The position numbers and the translations under genes were made by a program. A DNA stretch of 64,000 bases from Kingdonia uniflora (lineage: Eukaryota > Streptophyta > Magnoliopsida > Ranunculales > Circaeasteraceae): contig JACGCM010000090.1 in the NCBI GenBank assembly GCA_014058105.1, forward strand, positions 62,001 to 126,000. The letters are read 5' to 3'. Below are positions 61,301 through 64,000 of the stretch, piece by piece (within the stretch, counting starts at the first letter, position 1; each line of letters opens with the position of its first letter). Under the pieces are notes generated by a model. That model saw only the letters and a program-made list of their open reading frames with translations. It was not told the origin of the DNA and searched no databases.

Positions 61301-63306
61301 AAGTTCTTACCGTTACGGATTTCATACCTCTCCGATTCGTTAGATCGCAAATCAGAGAAGCTTGGTTGCCGACCACTCGTTTGAGAGGTTGAATCATTTT
61401 TAAGAGTTTCGATTCGACCGACAACAAGCTAGGATAGTAACAAAGTGAATAACAACACTCCCAGTTTGATGTTCTTACCGTTACGGATTTCATACCTCTT
61501 CGATTCGTTAGATTGCAATTCAGAGAAGCTTGGCTCCCGACAACTCGTTTGAGAGTTTGGATCATTTTTATGAGTTTTGCTTCGACCGACAACAAGCTAG
61601 GATAGTTTCCTAATGAATCACAATACTTACGGTTTGATGTTTTGACCATTACGGATTTCGTACCCACTGATGCGTTAGATCACAATTTTGAGAATCTTTG
61701 CTTCCGGCAACTCGTTTGAGAGGTTGGATCATTTTCAAAAGTTTCATTCTGACCAACAACATACTTGGATAGTTACCAAATGAATAATAATACTCCCGGT
61801 ATGAAATTTTTATCGGTAAGGATTTCGTACCACTCTGATTTGTTTGATCTTAATTCAGAGAAGCTTGGCTGCCGACAACTCGTTTAAGAGGTTGGATCAT
61901 TTTTAAGTGTTTCGTTTTGACCGACAACATGCTTGGATAGTTTCAAAATAGATCACAATACATCCGGTTCGATGTTTTGACCGTTACGGACTTCGTACCC
62001 TCTGATGCGTTAGATCTAAATTTTTAGAATCTTTGCTACCGGCAACTCGTTTGGGAGGTAGGGTCGTTTTTATGAGTTTCGTTTCGTTCGACAACATGCT
62101 AAGATTAAAACCAAATGAATAATAATACTCCCGGTTTGAAGCTTTTACCGGTACGGATTTCGTACCTCTCCGATGCTTTAGATCATAATTCTGAGAAGCT
62201 TGACTACCTACAACCTTTTTGTGAGGTTGGATCATTTTTAAGAGTTTCGTTTCGACCGACAATAAGTTGGGATAGTAAAAAAATGAATAATAATACTCCA
62301 AGTTTGAAGTTCTTACTGTTACGGAATTCATACCTCTCCGATTCGTTAGATCGCAATTCTGAGAAGCTTGGCTGCCGACAACTCATTTGAGAAGTTGAAT
62401 CATTTTTAAGAGTTTCAATTCAGCCGACAACAAGCTAGGATAGTAACCAAATGAATAATAATACTCCCAGTTTGAAGTTCTTGCCGATACGGATTTCGTA
62501 ACTCTCGTATTCGTTAGATCGCAATTCAGAGAAGCTTGGCTACCGTGAACTCGTTTGAGAGGTTGGGTCAATTTTTAGAGTTTCGTTCCGACTAACAACA
62601 TTCTCGGATAGTAACCAAATGTAAAACAATTCACCCGGTTTGAAGTTTTTACCGTCACAGATTTTGTACCTCTCCGAATCGTTTGATTGCAATTCTAAGA
62701 TGCTTGGCTGCCAACAACACGTTTGAGAGTTTGGTTCGATTTTAAGAGTTTTGTATCGACCGACATCATGCTAGGATTGTTACCAAATGAATCACAATAC
62801 TTCCGGTTTGTTGTTTTGACCGGTACGGATTTCGTACCTTCCGATGCGTTAGATCTCAATTCTGAGAAGCTTGGCTGTCGGCAACTTGATTGAGAGGTTG
62901 AATCATTTTTAAAAGATTCATTCCGACCGACAACATGCTTGGATAGTAACAAAATGAATAACAATGCTCCCGATTTGAAGTTTTTACAGGTACAAATTTT
63001 GTACCTCTCTGATTCGTAAAATTCCAAATCTGAGTCGCTTGGCTGCCAACATCTCGTTTCAGAGGTTGGATCATTTTTAAGAGTTTCGTTCCGACCGACA
63101 ACATGCTAGGATAGTTTCCAAATGAATCGCAATACTTCCGGCTTGATATTTAGACCGGTACGGATTTCGTACCTTCCGATGCGTTAGATCTTAATTTTGA
63201 GAAGCTTGTTTGCCGGCAAATCGTATGTGAGGTTTGATCAGTTTTTAGAGATTCATTCCTATTGAAAACATGCTTGGATAGTAACCAAATGAATAACAAC
63301 ACTCCC
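58312..63306 (+). repeat. Large tandem duplication with 2,612-bp offset
   Basis: Block 58312-60692 corresponds to 60924-63306. Markers agree: the GTTTGAAGCTTTTACC subtype at 58516/61128 and 59522/62134, a CAACAACATGCTCGG subtype at 59981/62593, and CTTGATATTT at 60529/63142. All offsets are 2,612-2,613 bp. The intervening 60693-60923 begins with a truncated monomer join (ACTCCCGG straight to CTACCGGC) and resembles 59089-59320. Inside each copy a 1,006-bp (six-monomer) spacing also recurs, so duplications are nested. Confidence 0.8.
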
Positions 63307-63773
63307 GGTTTAAATTTTTTATCAGCACGGATTTCGTACCTCTTTGATTCGTTTGACCTTAATTCAGAGAAACTTGGCTGCCGACGACTCGTTTGAGAGG
63401 TTAGATCATTTTTAAGATATTCGTTTCGACCGACAACATGCTAGGATAGTTTCCAAATAAATCGCAATACTTACAGTTTGATGTTTTGACCGGTACGGAT
63501 TTCGTACCTTCTGATGCGTTAGATATCAATTTTGTAAATCTTTGCTACCGGCAACTCGTTTGAGAGATTGGATCGTTTTTATGATTTTTTCTTTTCGACC
63601 GACAACATGCTAGGATTGAAACCAAATGAATAACAATAATCTCGGCTTGAAGTTTTTACCGGTACGGATTTCGTACCACTTTGATGCCTTAGATCCCAAT
63701 TCTGTGAAGCTTGGCTACCGACAACTCTTTTTAGAGGTTGTATCATTTTGAAGAGCTTTGTTTCGAACATCAA

Positions 63774-63811
63774 CATGCTTGGATAGTTTCCTCATGCTTG
63801 GATAGTTTCCT
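63774..63811 (+). repeat. 19-bp perfect tandem duplication
   Basis: CATGCTTGGATAGTTTCCT occurs twice without a gap (63774-63792 and 63793-63811). The paralogous monomers near 54800 and 56650 have one copy, so this is a recent replication-slippage event. Confidence 0.92.
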
Positions 63812-64000
63812 AATGAATCTCAAAAATATCGGTTTGATGTTTTAACCGGTACGGAATTCCTTCCTTTCCGATGCGTTAGATCGCCATTCTGAGAAGTTTG
63901 GCTACCGGTAACTCGTTTGAGAGGTTGAATAATTTTTAAGAGTTTCGATCCGACCGATAACATACTAGGATAGTTACCAAATTAATCACAATTCACCAAG

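Larger units (their letters stand above)
37957..64000 (+). repeat. Satellite array, right arm (forward orientation)
   Basis: Forward-orientation satellite starting directly after the poly(A) of the large LINE, inside a monomer (AACACGTTTGAGAG), and running off the right window edge. In the clean stretch 38064-38901 the dyad starts at 38064, 38231, 38399, 38566, 38734 and 38901, alternating 167 and 168 bp, which makes a 335-bp A/B dimer. At 42250, 42418, 42586, 42754 and 42922 all steps are 168 bp. Reverse-strand frames stay open for up to 195 codons in such 168-bp runs because 168 is divisible by three. Shortened monomers occur near 43519, 50975, 52315 and 60692. No gene is seen in this 26 kb. 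Confidence 0.97.

Noticed and set aside
1..64000. CENP-B-box-like sequence in the monomer
   Set aside because: I compared the pattern TTCG-N4-A-N2-CGGG with the TTTCG...CCGAC region and with the reverse-strand AAACCGGGA region. Neither has all core positions in the right spacing.
1..64000. CRISPR-like array of regularly spaced repeats
   Set aside because: Repeats are contiguous 167-168 bp satellite monomers without unique spacers, and the nested elements are plant LINEs.

Overview
The window is plant nuclear DNA dominated by satellite repeat. About 55.5 kb of the 64 kb is one tandem-repeat family with a monomer of 167-168 bp, roughly 330 copies. The rest is LINE (L1-type non-LTR retrotransposon) sequence. 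I infer a plant because the LINE ORF2 carries a zf-RVT-type C-H-C knuckle followed by an RNase H domain, and the nested LINE has a DUF4283 plus CCHC-knuckle ORF1; both layouts are typical of plant L1 elements. I cannot name the species. No host protein gene, tRNA, rRNA or CRISPR was found. Open frames inside the satellite are judged non-coding. Nucleosome-scale monomers, higher-order blocks and LINE invasion suggest centromeric or other heterochromatin, but this is inference.

Layout. 1-21767: satellite in forward orientation. 21768-30095: the same satellite in reverse orientation, interrupted at 25426-26086 by a 5'-truncated LINE tail. 30096-37956: a long, decayed LINE in + orientation. Its ORF2 (31529-36990) has frameshifts, stops and internal deletions. 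It is split by a second LINE (34213-35679, minus strand) flanked by a 14-bp target-site duplication. 37957-64000: forward-orientation satellite. The array runs off both ends of the window.

Satellite structure. Two monomer flavours recur and often alternate: A has ATAACAATACTCCC and CCGATTCG, B has TCACAATACTTCC and CCGATGCG. Nearly every monomer carries a short dyad, typically GGTACGGATTTCGTACC, plus a HindIII site (AAGCTT). Higher-order blocks are visible: a 3,012-bp (18-monomer) period at about 11.7-18.9 kb, a 2,612-bp offset duplication at 58.3-63.3 kb, a 2,112-bp offset at 50.8-54.1 kb, 1,845-bp (11-monomer) offsets, and a 467-bp duplication near the left end.

Best leads. (1) The monomer dyad seems to vary in a paired way: several monomers have matching changes in both arms, including transversions that CpG decay does not explain. 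(2) The array flips orientation at a fold-back junction (21702-21801) and flips back exactly across the large LINE. (3) The nested LINE joins ORF1 directly to the last part of ORF2, so it is a deletion-type non-autonomous element. (4) All three LINE copies keep a 3'-terminal hairpin although its stem sequence differs.
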